Positions 43,392-51,711 of a stretch of DNA of 64,000 nt are shown here, one piece after another. The notes beneath the pieces were generated by a model, which saw only the letters and a list, made by a program, of their open reading frames with translations, had not been told where the DNA came from and searched no databases. Origin of the DNA: Neptunomonas concharum (GTDB taxonomy: Bacteria; Pseudomonadota; Gammaproteobacteria; Pseudomonadales; Balneatricaceae); the NCBI RefSeq assembly GCF_008630635.1, contig NZ_CP043869.1, positions 2,293,160 to 2,357,159 of the forward strand, in the 5' to 3' direction. Each line of letters opens with the position of its first letter. The stretch's first letter is position 1. The position numbers were made by a program, and so were the translations under genes.

Positions 43392-44588
43392 ATGTTTGAA
43401 CATCTGCATGGATTACCCGCAGATCCTATCCTCAACCTGATGGTTCAATACCGTCAGGATAACAACCCACTGAAAGTCGACTTAGGTGTGGGCGTATATA
43501 AGGATGAACAGGGGCAGACTCCTATTATGCAAGCGGTACACGCCGCTGAAACCCACTTGCTCGCCTCAGAGACAACAAAAACCTATATCGGCCCAGCAGG
43601 TTCTGAAGGCTTTTGCTTTCAAATCAGCCGCCTGCTACTAGGGAATGATCATGCGGTGATTAAGGATCAGCGCATCACCGTTGCACAAACCCCTGGGGGC
43701 TGTGGAGCGCTTCGAGTTGCAGCCGAGTTTTTGGCAAAATGCGACCCAGACACCACCGTTTGGGTGAGTGACCCTACATGGGCAAACCATATTCCTTTGC
43801 TCAAAGGTGCAAACCTGACTATCACTGAGTACCCCTACTACGATGGCGAGAACAAAGCGATCCGCTTTGATGCCATGATGAGTGCCCTAGAAACCGCTAA
43901 AAGCGGCGATGTGGTGCTTTTACACGGGTGCTGCCACAACCCAAGTGGTGCTGACCTCAACCATGAGCAATGGAACAGCATCGCAGAGCTTGTAGTACGT
44001 AAAGGCTTAATTCCTTTTGTTGATATTGCTTATCAAGGATTAGGCGATGGGCTGGTCGAAGACACCTATGGCGCACGCCTGTTAGCAGACAAAGCTCCTG
44101 AAATGCTTATTGCGAGCTCCTGTTCGAAGAATTTTGGTCTTTACCGAGATCGTACGGGCGCAGTCATGGTGATCTCTGCTAACCAAACACAAGCCTCTGT
44201 TTCGGCCAGCAACCTGTTTAGTATCATTCGTGGTATTTACTCTATGCCACCGGCTCATGGTGCGGCAATTGTCGAGACCATTTTAGGTAACGAAGCACTA
44301 ACCAAGCAGTGGGATGATGAACTAACTATGATGCGCGAACGTATTTTGCAGTTACGCCATCAGTTAGCCAAAGAGATTGCAGCCTGCGGTACTGAGCAAA
44401 GCTTTGCATTTATTCCGGAACAGAAAGGTATGTTCTCTTTCTTAGGGATTGATAAAGCACAAGTTGCGCAATTAAAAGATGAATACTCCATCTACATGGT
44501 GGATTCGAGCCGTATCAGTATTGCAGGCTTATCCTCAAGCAACATACAGTATGTCGCCCAGTCACTGAGTGCTGTATTAAAAGGCTAA
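43392..44588 (+). CDS. tyrB: aromatic amino acid aminotransferase (class I)
   Basis: PLP-dependent transaminase of 398 aa, family I-alpha. Start region FEHLHGLPADPILNL, GVYKDEQG, the HGCCHNPSGADL stretch, the PLP lysine in SSCSKNFGLYRDRTG, and the C-terminal SRISIAGL arginine are present. It could act on aspartate as well. The preference for aromatic substrates is inferred from the gene before it, which uses the resulting aryl pyruvates. AGGAG precedes the ATG. Confidence 0.88.
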   Translation: MFEHLHGLPADPILNLMVQYRQDNNPLKVDLGVGVYKDEQGQTPIMQAVHAAETHLLASETTKTYIGPAGSEGFCFQISRLLLGNDHAVIKDQRITVAQTPGGCGALRVAAEFLAKCDPDTTVWVSDPTWANHIPLLKGANLTITEYPYYDGENKAIRFDAMMSALETAKSGDVVLLHGCCHNPSGADLNHEQWNSIAELVVRKGLIPFVDIAYQGLGDGLVEDTYGARLLADKAPEMLIASSCSKNFGLYRDRTGAVMVISANQTQASVSASNLFSIIRGIYSMPPAHGAAIVETILGNEALTKQWDDELTMMRERILQLRHQLAKEIAACGTEQSFAFIPEQKGMFSFLGIDKAQVAQLKDEYSIYMVDSSRISIAGLSSSNIQYVAQSLSAVLKG

Positions 44589-44594
44589 AGCGAT

Positions 44595-44629
44595 TAATCC
44601 CGCTGCCATGCAACTTGGCGGCGGGGTTA
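44595..44629. terminator. strong hairpin terminator between tyrB and the cytochrome c' gene
   Basis: A 14-bp stem (44595-44608 with 44616-44629), with two G-U pairs on the plus-strand RNA and a 7-nt loop, rich in G and C. TTTAA follows on the plus side. It lies between two facing stops and probably serves both. Confidence 0.7.
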
Positions 44630-44651
44630 TTTAACAAGCAACCCTAATTTA

Positions 44652-45104
44652 CTACATGCGTTCACGATAACGGTCGTGGCAACTCTTACATTGGCGGGCC
44701 ACCTTACCAAAAGCGGCGCGCAGATCATCTTTATCCTCAGCGCCTGCTTGTTTGGCCAGCTCTGTTGTCGAGACCACTAGCCCTTGCATCAACTCATCAA
44801 AACGCTCTGTTTGATACCAGACCTCTGGCTTAACATGATGGGGTAGTTGTGTATCACGGGTTTCTGGTATGAAGCCTTCGGCAGGCATTTGAGCCAGCGC
44901 TGCGACGGCCTCAGCACGTTGCTTAAATTCAGTGGCATCATAATCGGTGCGCCCCTGAATCATCGCCCCCATCTGTTTGAAGTGCCACCCCATCAGATTA
45001 AAGACACTTTGCCGATAAGTTACATAATCATCAGTGGCTACCTCAGCCTGAGAGATACCCGCTATACTCATGAAAAACACAATACCTGCGATCAATTTTC
45101 TCAT
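44652..45104 (-). CDS. cytochrome c' (periplasmic c-type cytochrome)
   Basis: A 150-aa four-helix-bundle cytochrome of the c'/c556 family. A signal peptide ends near residue 20 (SQA). The heme motif CKSCH is near the C-terminus, as in class II cytochromes c, and a Met near the mature N-terminus (FNLMGWHFKQM) may be a ligand. The family binds NO and may protect against it. It lies 53 nt after an SPFH operon on the same strand, with a separate promoter likely. Confidence 0.88.
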   Translation of the reverse strand: MRKLIAGIVFFMSIAGISQAEVATDDYVTYRQSVFNLMGWHFKQMGAMIQGRTDYDATEFKQRAEAVAALAQMPAEGFIPETRDTQLPHHVKPEVWYQTERFDELMQGLVVSTTELAKQAGAEDKDDLRAAFGKVARQCKSCHDRYRERM

Positions 45105-45156
45105 TATTGATGCCTCACTCCTGAACCATCCGCCACTGATTCAGCGAACTGATTAA

Positions 45157-46056
45157 TTACTGGTGGTCTTGTGATGGGCTGAAGATTTGCAGCTGCGCCT
45201 TATCCAGCACACGCTCTAACATCTCAGAATAGATTCGCGGCCCCATCGTTGATGGCGCTTTACTATACTCATTGATTTGTAATTGTAAACGCTGGCTGTC
45301 GCCCTCTGAGCGTTTTAGCAACTCATTCGCTGTGGCATCCGCCTGTAAACGATACTGGCGGATGTTTGCTCGTGATTCTGCCAGCCTTGAGCTACGCTGT
45401 GCTTTGGCATCCTGTACCCATTTAAGTTGCTCCGCTTTAGCGGTGTTAGCTTGCTCAAAAGCACGTTTGACTGTAGCAGGTGGCTCAAGCTGGCGAATTT
45501 GCACCGATGATATTCGAATACCCAACTGCAAGGTGTGTAACAACTTCTGCAAATTAAGCTTTAACTCCTGCTGTAAACGATGCCGTCCCGACGTCAGGAG
45601 TGCATCAATATCCCAACGAGCCACCGCCAACGCGCCTTGGGCATAAGCCAATTGCAGCAATACCGCTTCAGCATCTTGGCTATTGTGTATAAAAGCACCA
45701 GATTCAGCCACGCTGTACTCGACTAAAAGCTTCATCGACACGAGATTTTCATCCCCAGTGAGTAGCTCTTTCGCTTGCATTTGAGTACCCAGCTGGCTGT
45801 AATCCACCTCCATAGAGCGGATACGTGAAGCCGGCAACAAGACAACACTTTCAATAGGGTATGGTAGGTGGTAATGCATCCCCGGAGGCACATTATCATT
45901 GATCAGCTTACCAAAGCGGTAGTGGATTCCCCGTTGCTCACCACCAACGCTATAAAGACCACTTAATAAATACAAGAAAGGGATCGATAACAACAAACCA
46001 ATCAATAAATTGCGGGAGTCCAGCAAAGCATTACCCAGATCACTGCGCTTGAGCAT
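45157..46056 (-). CDS. SPFH/band-7 protein, HflK-like
   Basis: A 299-aa stomatin/prohibitin-family membrane protein. One N-terminal helix (about 16-36) is followed by an SPFH domain that starts VGGEQRGIHYRFGKLIND and a long coiled coil (about 180-270) rich in Ala, Gln and Arg. The PPGMHYHLPYPIESV stretch resembles HflK. It overlaps the HflC-like gene by 17 nt, so it belongs to the same operon. It probably forms a membrane cage or scaffold with the other two SPFH proteins; the clients are unknown. Confidence 0.82.
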   Translation of the reverse strand: MLKRSDLGNALLDSRNLLIGLLLSIPFLYLLSGLYSVGGEQRGIHYRFGKLINDNVPPGMHYHLPYPIESVVLLPASRIRSMEVDYSQLGTQMQAKELLTGDENLVSMKLLVEYSVAESGAFIHNSQDAEAVLLQLAYAQGALAVARWDIDALLTSGRHRLQQELKLNLQKLLHTLQLGIRISSVQIRQLEPPATVKRAFEQANTAKAEQLKWVQDAKAQRSSRLAESRANIRQYRLQADATANELLKRSEGDSQRLQLQINEYSKAPSTMGPRIYSEMLERVLDKAQLQIFSPSQDHQ

Positions 46057-46942
46057 CGCGGTTCTCCGGCGCTGACCACAGATATTTAAACACGGGCGTT
46101 TCTGTTGAAATCACCAAGCGTGTTTTTTCATTGAGTATCTTTTCATAGGACTGTAACGAGCGCAGATATTGATAAAATTCAGGATGGGACTCATATACAC
46201 TGGCATAAATACGAGAAGCTTCGGCCTCAGCTTCTCCCTGCAAAATTTGGCTATCCCGATACGCTTCAGCTTGCTTACGACGCACCTCATATTCCGTGTC
46301 TGCTTTTATTTTTGCCGCCTCCTCTTGGCCTTCAGCACGTAGCTGTTGTGCTATTCGGCTCCGCTCTGCAGACATACGCTTATACACATCCGCGATCAGT
46401 GGTTGCGGTAAACTTAAGCGTGAAGGATAAATAGCCGAGATGGTAATACCAAAGGCCTCCATAGCTTTTTGGCTGCTGCTATCTTTGATCTGCGTAAACA
46501 AAGCCGTTAAGGCGGCATCAGATGCTTGTGTATTGATAAGTGCAGAAAGAGGAGAGCTGCCTAAAGCGCTACCGATTTCAGATAAGGCGAGATCGCGCAA
46601 ACGCACATTAGCGACATCAACATTGCGCACACTCCTGAGAAACTTCTGCGCATCACTGATTCTCCACAATATGAAGCTATCAGCCACCACATTGCGACCA
46701 TCCCGCGTAATAAACTCCATGCTATCTAAGGGCAGTAGTTGCTGGCGTTTATCCAGTAACGTTACCACCTGAAGAGGTTCTGGCAACTTAACCAATAAAC
46801 CAGACTCCTTACGAACTTCGACGATTTTGCCAAACTGGCTGACCACCGCAATATGCGACTCCGATACCGGAATCAGCATCGTTGACAATGCAAACACCGC
46901 CAACGCAAACCCCGATAAACTCATTATCCACTTAAGCTTCAC
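46040..46942 (-). CDS. SPFH/band-7 protein, HflC-like
   Basis: A 300-aa protein close to HflC in layout. An N-terminal helix (about 5-25) precedes the SPFH domain (VSESHIAVVSQFGKIV, then SMEFITRDGRNVVADSFILW), then a charged coiled coil (about 185-250, EEAAKIKADTEYEVRRKQA). It overlaps the CDF-HflK fusion gene by 4 nt and the next SPFH gene by 17 nt. It is not the housekeeping hflC: hflX, hfq and miaA are not near. Confidence 0.83.
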   Translation of the reverse strand: MKLKWIMSLSGFALAVFALSTMLIPVSESHIAVVSQFGKIVEVRKESGLLVKLPEPLQVVTLLDKRQQLLPLDSMEFITRDGRNVVADSFILWRISDAQKFLRSVRNVDVANVRLRDLALSEIGSALGSSPLSALINTQASDAALTALFTQIKDSSSQKAMEAFGITISAIYPSRLSLPQPLIADVYKRMSAERSRIAQQLRAEGQEEAAKIKADTEYEVRRKQAEAYRDSQILQGEAEAEASRIYASVYESHPEFYQYLRSLQSYEKILNEKTRLVISTETPVFKYLWSAPENRDAQAQ

Positions 46943-48564
46943 TCTGCCTCACTCCATACGCGCCGATCATCAGTGGCAATATCAGGACTTACCAATACTT
47001 TATCCATTGCTGGCAATACCTTTTCCATAACCTCTAAACGTCGATTCAACTCAACCATCAAAGGCTGTTGTAGATAACTTTTTGCGACCTGCTCAAAATA
47101 AGCGGCCTCACCTTCTGCCGTTAAGCGCTTTTCAATACCGGAAATGGTGGATTCTGAAAGGACCTGTAACACATGGTTATTGCTCTGAAGCATCTGCTTA
47201 ATACGCTCACCCTCAACACCCTGTAGCAGCTGCAATTGCTGCTCTCTGGCGGCCAACGCATCATGATAATCACGGACAACCGCACTGGGAGGCTGCACCT
47301 TATCAGGTATAAAAGCTAACACTTCAATAGTGATCCCGGCGCTTTTAAGTCGCTCGGTCAACCGCTGCGCCAAGAGGTTTGTATCAAAATCCAACGCAAA
47401 AGGGCGTGAAGCAAGATAAGCGCTCAAAACGGAAGCCGATACCGCCTCGATCGTGGCGTGAAGATTCTCATAGAGGTAGGTCTCAACCGCTATATTGGGT
47501 AAGCGATAGTGTAAATTCATACTGACATTGAGCAGCTTCTCATCGCCAGTCAAAAAATGCTGTGGCTTATCTCGATTAACATTGCCCAACGTCTGCCAAT
47601 GGTAGCGACTGAGGAGATCCGAGTGCTCCCATAGCGTTTCATCCATCCCCACCTGAAGGCGATACACATAATCCGTCGGCACCGTCTTTAGCGTCGCCAT
47701 CGGGTACGGCGCCACATAATGGAGCCCCTCTGTTAACACTTCACCTTGGCGCTTCCCTAAATAGCTCACAATCCCTTGACTACCGCTGGGGACAACATGA
47801 AAACCACTGCCTAAAAAACCTAACACTGCCAAAGACGCAACTAAAACCAGAAGATGTGTACGATAACGAACCATCTTCCAGCCAATACCACGAAACCCAG
47901 GGCTATGCATTACCGCCTCAAAAAACGAGCTCTGCTCCAGCTCTCCTCCCTTTAGAAGGCTGCGCACCCCACTGATGAAAAGCTCTATACCCGCCAAACT
48001 CACCATCACGGCAATTAATATCGCAACAGGGGCATCGACATCCACCCCAATCAACAGCCCCACAAAGGAACCTAAAACCGCCAACGAGGTAAACATATCC
48101 ATATAGCTATGGTAGCCATCGGCCTCTAAAGCTGGAGAGTTTGTCTCCTCCCCCACCTTGCTTTTAAGGCGCGCCATTGTATAAGCCAAAAAGATAGCAA
48201 CCATCACCCCTAAAATACCCAACCAGATATAGTCGACGGGTGGCTTATCCTCAGCCTTTAGACCACGGATAATTTCAAAAGGAACCCACAGGATCAGTAT
48301 CGACACGAGAATGGCTAGAACAGACTCAAGGCGGTACGCCAACAAAATACCGTTGGCATCACCTAGGCGCTCTTTACGAAAACGTACGACTAACCCGATC
48401 AACAACACGATCGACACCAACATATCGGTGCCAGAATGCAGCGCATCCGCGTACAAAGCGGCACTCCCTGTAATGAGAGCAACCACCAGTTTAATCAGTA
48501 GTAGTAAACAATCGCTACCTATCGCCAGGAGGGATGTTTTGATGCGTCGATCTTTAAACCACAA
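46939..48564 (-). CDS. fusion of a CDF cation transporter with an HflK-like SPFH domain
   Basis: A 541-aa fusion. Residues 1-205 form a six-helix cation diffusion facilitator. Its metal site is complete: Asp40, His43 and Asp47 in ADALHSGTD, and His152 and Asp156 in DGYHSYMD. Residues 215-235 (EAVMHSPGFRGIGWKMVRYR) look like the first strand-helix of a CDF C-terminal domain, which then stops. A seventh helix (about 236-255) leads to an HflK-like SPFH domain (GLHYVAPYP near 280) and a coiled coil (about 420-510). The frame is open throughout. It heads the SPFH operon. Joining of metal transport to an SPFH scaffold is inferred. Confidence 0.85.
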   Translation of the reverse strand: MWFKDRRIKTSLLAIGSDCLLLLIKLVVALITGSAALYADALHSGTDMLVSIVLLIGLVVRFRKERLGDANGILLAYRLESVLAILVSILILWVPFEIIRGLKAEDKPPVDYIWLGILGVMVAIFLAYTMARLKSKVGEETNSPALEADGYHSYMDMFTSLAVLGSFVGLLIGVDVDAPVAILIAVMVSLAGIELFISGVRSLLKGGELEQSSFFEAVMHSPGFRGIGWKMVRYRTHLLVLVASLAVLGFLGSGFHVVPSGSQGIVSYLGKRQGEVLTEGLHYVAPYPMATLKTVPTDYVYRLQVGMDETLWEHSDLLSRYHWQTLGNVNRDKPQHFLTGDEKLLNVSMNLHYRLPNIAVETYLYENLHATIEAVSASVLSAYLASRPFALDFDTNLLAQRLTERLKSAGITIEVLAFIPDKVQPPSAVVRDYHDALAAREQQLQLLQGVEGERIKQMLQSNNHVLQVLSESTISGIEKRLTAEGEAAYFEQVAKSYLQQPLMVELNRRLEVMEKVLPAMDKVLVSPDIATDDRRVWSEAE

Positions 48565-48583
48565 GAGAGATATTTCCAGATAC

Positions 48584-48618
48584 CGTTTACAAACACCGGT
48601 AAGCTGACGTTGTAAACG
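48584..48618. promoter_or_regulatory. inverted repeat upstream of the CDF-SPFH operon (possible operator)
   Basis: CGTTTACAA (48584-48592) and TTGTAAACG (48610-48618) are perfect inverted copies 17 nt apart, 20-54 nt before the start of the fusion gene. The half-site resembles those of several repressor families, but no specific regulator can be named. Confidence 0.4.
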
Positions 48619-48722
48619 TTAAAAACACATTGTGGAGGGGAATACTGCAGGAGAAATATGACAGTGAAATGACAGTACCCCACGGGCACCATCAATCACA
48701 CGCTTAGCTATGTTCGAGAACC

Positions 48723-50195
48723 TTAATCACACGGCACGGTTCTATCTGCCGCCCAATGGCGCAGTTGGTCAATTTGGTGATCCATAACAACCGACAGCGG
48801 CTGCGTTTTACGCAAGGCATCGATCAACAACGCTTGGTTTAAGGGTGAATATTGGGCATGAGCGGAGTAATAGGCAGACACCACCGCTTGCTCAATTTCA
48901 GCACCGGAGAAACCTTCGCTACACGCCACAAGACGAGAAAAATCAAACTGGGTAGGATCTAGCTTCAAGCGTTTAAGGTGAATATCAAAGATAGAAAAGC
49001 GCACCTGCTCGTTAGGTAGATCGACAAAAAAGATTTCATCAAAGCGGCCTTTACGTACCAGCTCAGGAGGGAGCGCTTTAATATCATTGGCTGTTGCAAC
49101 CAAAAACACGGCGGCTTTCTTTTCTGCCATCCATGTAAGTAATGTACCCAGTACACGCTTAGCGGGGCCGCTATCATCACTGCCACTGACAATACCCTTT
49201 TCAATCTCATCCAACCACAGAACACAGGGCGACATCACCTCAGCAGTTTTTAGGGCATCTCGCAGGTTTTTTTCGGTTTCACCGTAGTACTTATCGTACA
49301 AGCTACCAAAATCCATACGCAATAAAGGCACTTGCCAAGCACCGGCCACGGCTTTTGCCGCTAGGCTCTTTCCGCAGCCTTGCACACCTAACAACAGTAC
49401 CCCTTTAGGTGTAGGTAAATGGGAATGGTAGCCACTTTCGGTAAAAAAAGGTTGACGCTCGTTTAGCCACTGCTTAAGGCGCGTAAAACCTGCAATATCC
49501 GAAAATTTAGCCGTATCGTACTCAAAATGCAGATTGCCATCGTCACTTAGCAGTTGGTACTTAGCCTGAGTCACTGCCGGTATATCACTTTGGGTTATCG
49601 CCCCATCATCATAGATCGCATTACGCGCTAAACGCTGGGCATCGGTGCGGCTAACCCCTACCAAATGATTAACCAACATACCTAAGGTTTCGGGATCAGT
49701 TTGTACTTTTTTACCTGACTCCCGCGCCCATTGCCGCGCCTCTTCACGAACAATCTGCTCCAGTTCCACCCGATCTGGCAAAGAGAGATCCAGCTTCGCT
49801 GTTAGCTTTCGAATCTCCACCGGAATAGCTAACTCATGACTGATCATAATCACCGTATGGCCTAACTGGTCCGCACTTAACGCGATATCCTTAAGCAAAC
49901 GCACATGCATTGGATCATCCATAAAGGGGTGAAAATCCGCAAGAATATACACACCCGGCACACGAACCGATTTGATATGCGCCAGTGCATCCGCAGGCTT
50001 AGCAAATAATTTTTGAGGCGCCATTTGCTGGTCAACCCGCTCGAACCCCTCGGTCAGACTCCACTTGAATATCGGACGCTGCAACACCTGCCGCATACCC
50101 GTAACCATAGCGACGGCCTGATTCTCCTCGTGAGTCTCAATAACAATCAGTGGTATACGCGAACGGATCAAAACTTCCAGTTGATGCTGGCTCAT
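48723..50195 (-). CDS. Ycf46-like AAA ATPase
   Basis: A 490-aa AAA ATPase without a protease domain or membrane helix. The N-terminal about 200 residues form the degenerate ATPase-like domain of Ycf46 (IPLIVIETHEE, PGVYILADFHPF). The C-terminal AAA module has Walker A GVQGCGKS near 270, Walker B VLWLDEIEKG, sensor 1 VATAND and the arginine finger RKGRFDE. The ATG at 50195 has GGAG just upstream; a TTG 21 nt earlier is less likely. It precedes the SPFH operon by 158 nt on the same strand, so it may remodel that complex. Confidence 0.82.
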   Translation of the reverse strand: MSQHQLEVLIRSRIPLIVIETHEENQAVAMVTGMRQVLQRPIFKWSLTEGFERVDQQMAPQKLFAKPADALAHIKSVRVPGVYILADFHPFMDDPMHVRLLKDIALSADQLGHTVIMISHELAIPVEIRKLTAKLDLSLPDRVELEQIVREEARQWARESGKKVQTDPETLGMLVNHLVGVSRTDAQRLARNAIYDDGAITQSDIPAVTQAKYQLLSDDGNLHFEYDTAKFSDIAGFTRLKQWLNERQPFFTESGYHSHLPTPKGVLLLGVQGCGKSLAAKAVAGAWQVPLLRMDFGSLYDKYYGETEKNLRDALKTAEVMSPCVLWLDEIEKGIVSGSDDSGPAKRVLGTLLTWMAEKKAAVFLVATANDIKALPPELVRKGRFDEIFFVDLPNEQVRFSIFDIHLKRLKLDPTQFDFSRLVACSEGFSGAEIEQAVVSAYYSAHAQYSPLNQALLIDALRKTQPLSVVMDHQIDQLRHWAADRTVPCD

Positions 50196-50271
50196 ACTGC
50201 TCCCATTTGGATACAAAAACTAACTGTTTTATTCTAGCAGGAAGGCGGCAAAAGGCCTTATGGATGCGGCA

Positions 50272-50490
50272 TTAATCATCGTCTTGCATGGGGATTGAGT
50301 ACTTGCCAGAGTCGAGACCTGCTAGCCTCTCAGAGATATAAGATTTTTCTACACTCGTTAAGACGATCGAGTCGTTGTCAGGGCAAAATATGTGCTCATC
50401 GTTATAGCCATCAAACTTTATCTTCCCGAGAATGTGACCACTACCATTTATACAATCCAGCTCTTGCTGGATCGGACAGAACAACACCAC
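50272..50490 (-). CDS. hypothetical protein, 72 aa
   Basis: A small acidic protein of no recognised family. It has three cysteines (residues 5, 13 and 36) and ends in an Asp run. A GTG start at 50490 is supported by AGGAG 7 nt upstream, which is why it is reported. It lies at the border between the AAA gene and an AT-rich stretch. Confidence 0.5.
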   Translation of the reverse strand: MVLFCPIQQELDCINGSGHILGKIKFDGYNDEHIFCPDNDSIVLTSVEKSYISERLAGLDSGKYSIPMQDDD

Positions 50491-50628
50491 CTGAAGTCTC
50501 CTATTTAATTTCTTCCAGTCGATAATTTAGCGTGTTAGTTAATAAGAAATAAGCTTCCTAGGCAACAACAAAGCCCCAGAAAACCAGCCTAAAAACTCAA
50601 ATACGATACTCAACCTTATACCCCACCC

Positions 50629-51660
50629 TTAGACTTTAGAGATTTTATTTCTATATTTCTTATCGATTGGTCTATCTATGAAAAAATAAATCATAAAAGA
50701 AACAACAATGGTTAGTAAAAAAGCTACAACTCCTTTATCAAGATCGAAAACATTAATTTTTGCAGATACCGCTATCACTAACATGTGACTTATATAAATG
50801 GGATAAGCAATCTGCCCGATCAAGTTATCTATCTTAATATTCTTAGAGAATATAAAAATAAAAGGGGTAGCCAAAAAAACTAAAATAAAGAAAAACCAAG
50901 ACCCCATTTGATCTAAATCAGGATAAACCCAATATCGAGCATCTGCCATAAAATAGATTAAGAATACCAAAAGAAACAAACCCACTTTATCCGAGAACTG
51001 CCATCTTTTAACATATCCGTAAATATTATAAGAAACAGCACCCATTATAAAAAAAACAAAAACTGAAGGAAAATAAAAATACCTCCAAGGTACTAGCTCA
51101 CTTCCTGACCAATATATTGAGAAACGTAGCAACAAAAAAAGACCTAAAACAATTAAAATTTCTTTTAGAGGCCTTATAACCAAAAATGGAGCCAAAATAT
51201 AGAAATATGCTTCGATACTTAGGGACCATATAGGTCCAATCACATAATACCAATTAGATGTATCATTGAACCCTATAAGTTCAGACCCAAAAAATAGAAA
51301 ATTAGAAAATATAGAAAACACACCTAACCAATATTTCTCCTGAAAATCCCCTATAATGAAAGACTGCACCCCAGTAAATAGAAATAGAAAGATATAGCAA
51401 ACCAACACAAACCAGTGCGCAGGATAAAGCCTCAAAGCACGATTATAGTAAAATCGTTTAACTCCTTTGTCTAACAGATTGTATTTTTCATTAATAATCA
51501 AAGAAACATAAAAACCAGAAATAATAAAAAAAGCAAATACAGCATGACCTGACCAAACTTTTACTGGAAAGTTATCTCTATTAATAATAGTTTCAACACC
51601 TAAATCGGGCATATGGCTTAATAACACAGAAATAGCCAATATCAATCTAATCAATCCCAT
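50629..51660 (-). CDS. membrane acyltransferase 3 family (OafA/YrhL-like)
   Basis: A 343-aa integral membrane O-acyltransferase with about ten helices. The N-terminus RLILAISVLLSHMPDLG contains the conserved His of the family, and VFAFFIISGFYVSLI and FYYNRALRLYPAHW follow in the usual order. It probably acetylates a surface polysaccharide; no sugar gene is nearby. Its base composition is clearly richer in A and T than the flanking core genes, and it opens an accessory stretch. Confidence 0.85.
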   Translation of the reverse strand: MGLIRLILAISVLLSHMPDLGVETIINRDNFPVKVWSGHAVFAFFIISGFYVSLIINEKYNLLDKGVKRFYYNRALRLYPAHWFVLVCYIFLFLFTGVQSFIIGDFQEKYWLGVFSIFSNFLFFGSELIGFNDTSNWYYVIGPIWSLSIEAYFYILAPFLVIRPLKEILIVLGLFLLLRFSIYWSGSELVPWRYFYFPSVFVFFIMGAVSYNIYGYVKRWQFSDKVGLFLLVFLIYFMADARYWVYPDLDQMGSWFFFILVFLATPFIFIFSKNIKIDNLIGQIAYPIYISHMLVIAVSAKINVFDLDKGVVAFLLTIVVSFMIYFFIDRPIDKKYRNKISKV

Positions 51661-51711
51661 ACTATACCTAACAACATCTAAAAGGGTGGAAAATCCACCC
51701 TATATTATATC

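Noticed and set aside
45157-46942. Canonical hflK-hflC pair
   Set aside because: The usual neighbours (hfq, hflX, miaA, purA) are absent, and the first partner is a transporter fusion, so this is a separate SPFH locus.
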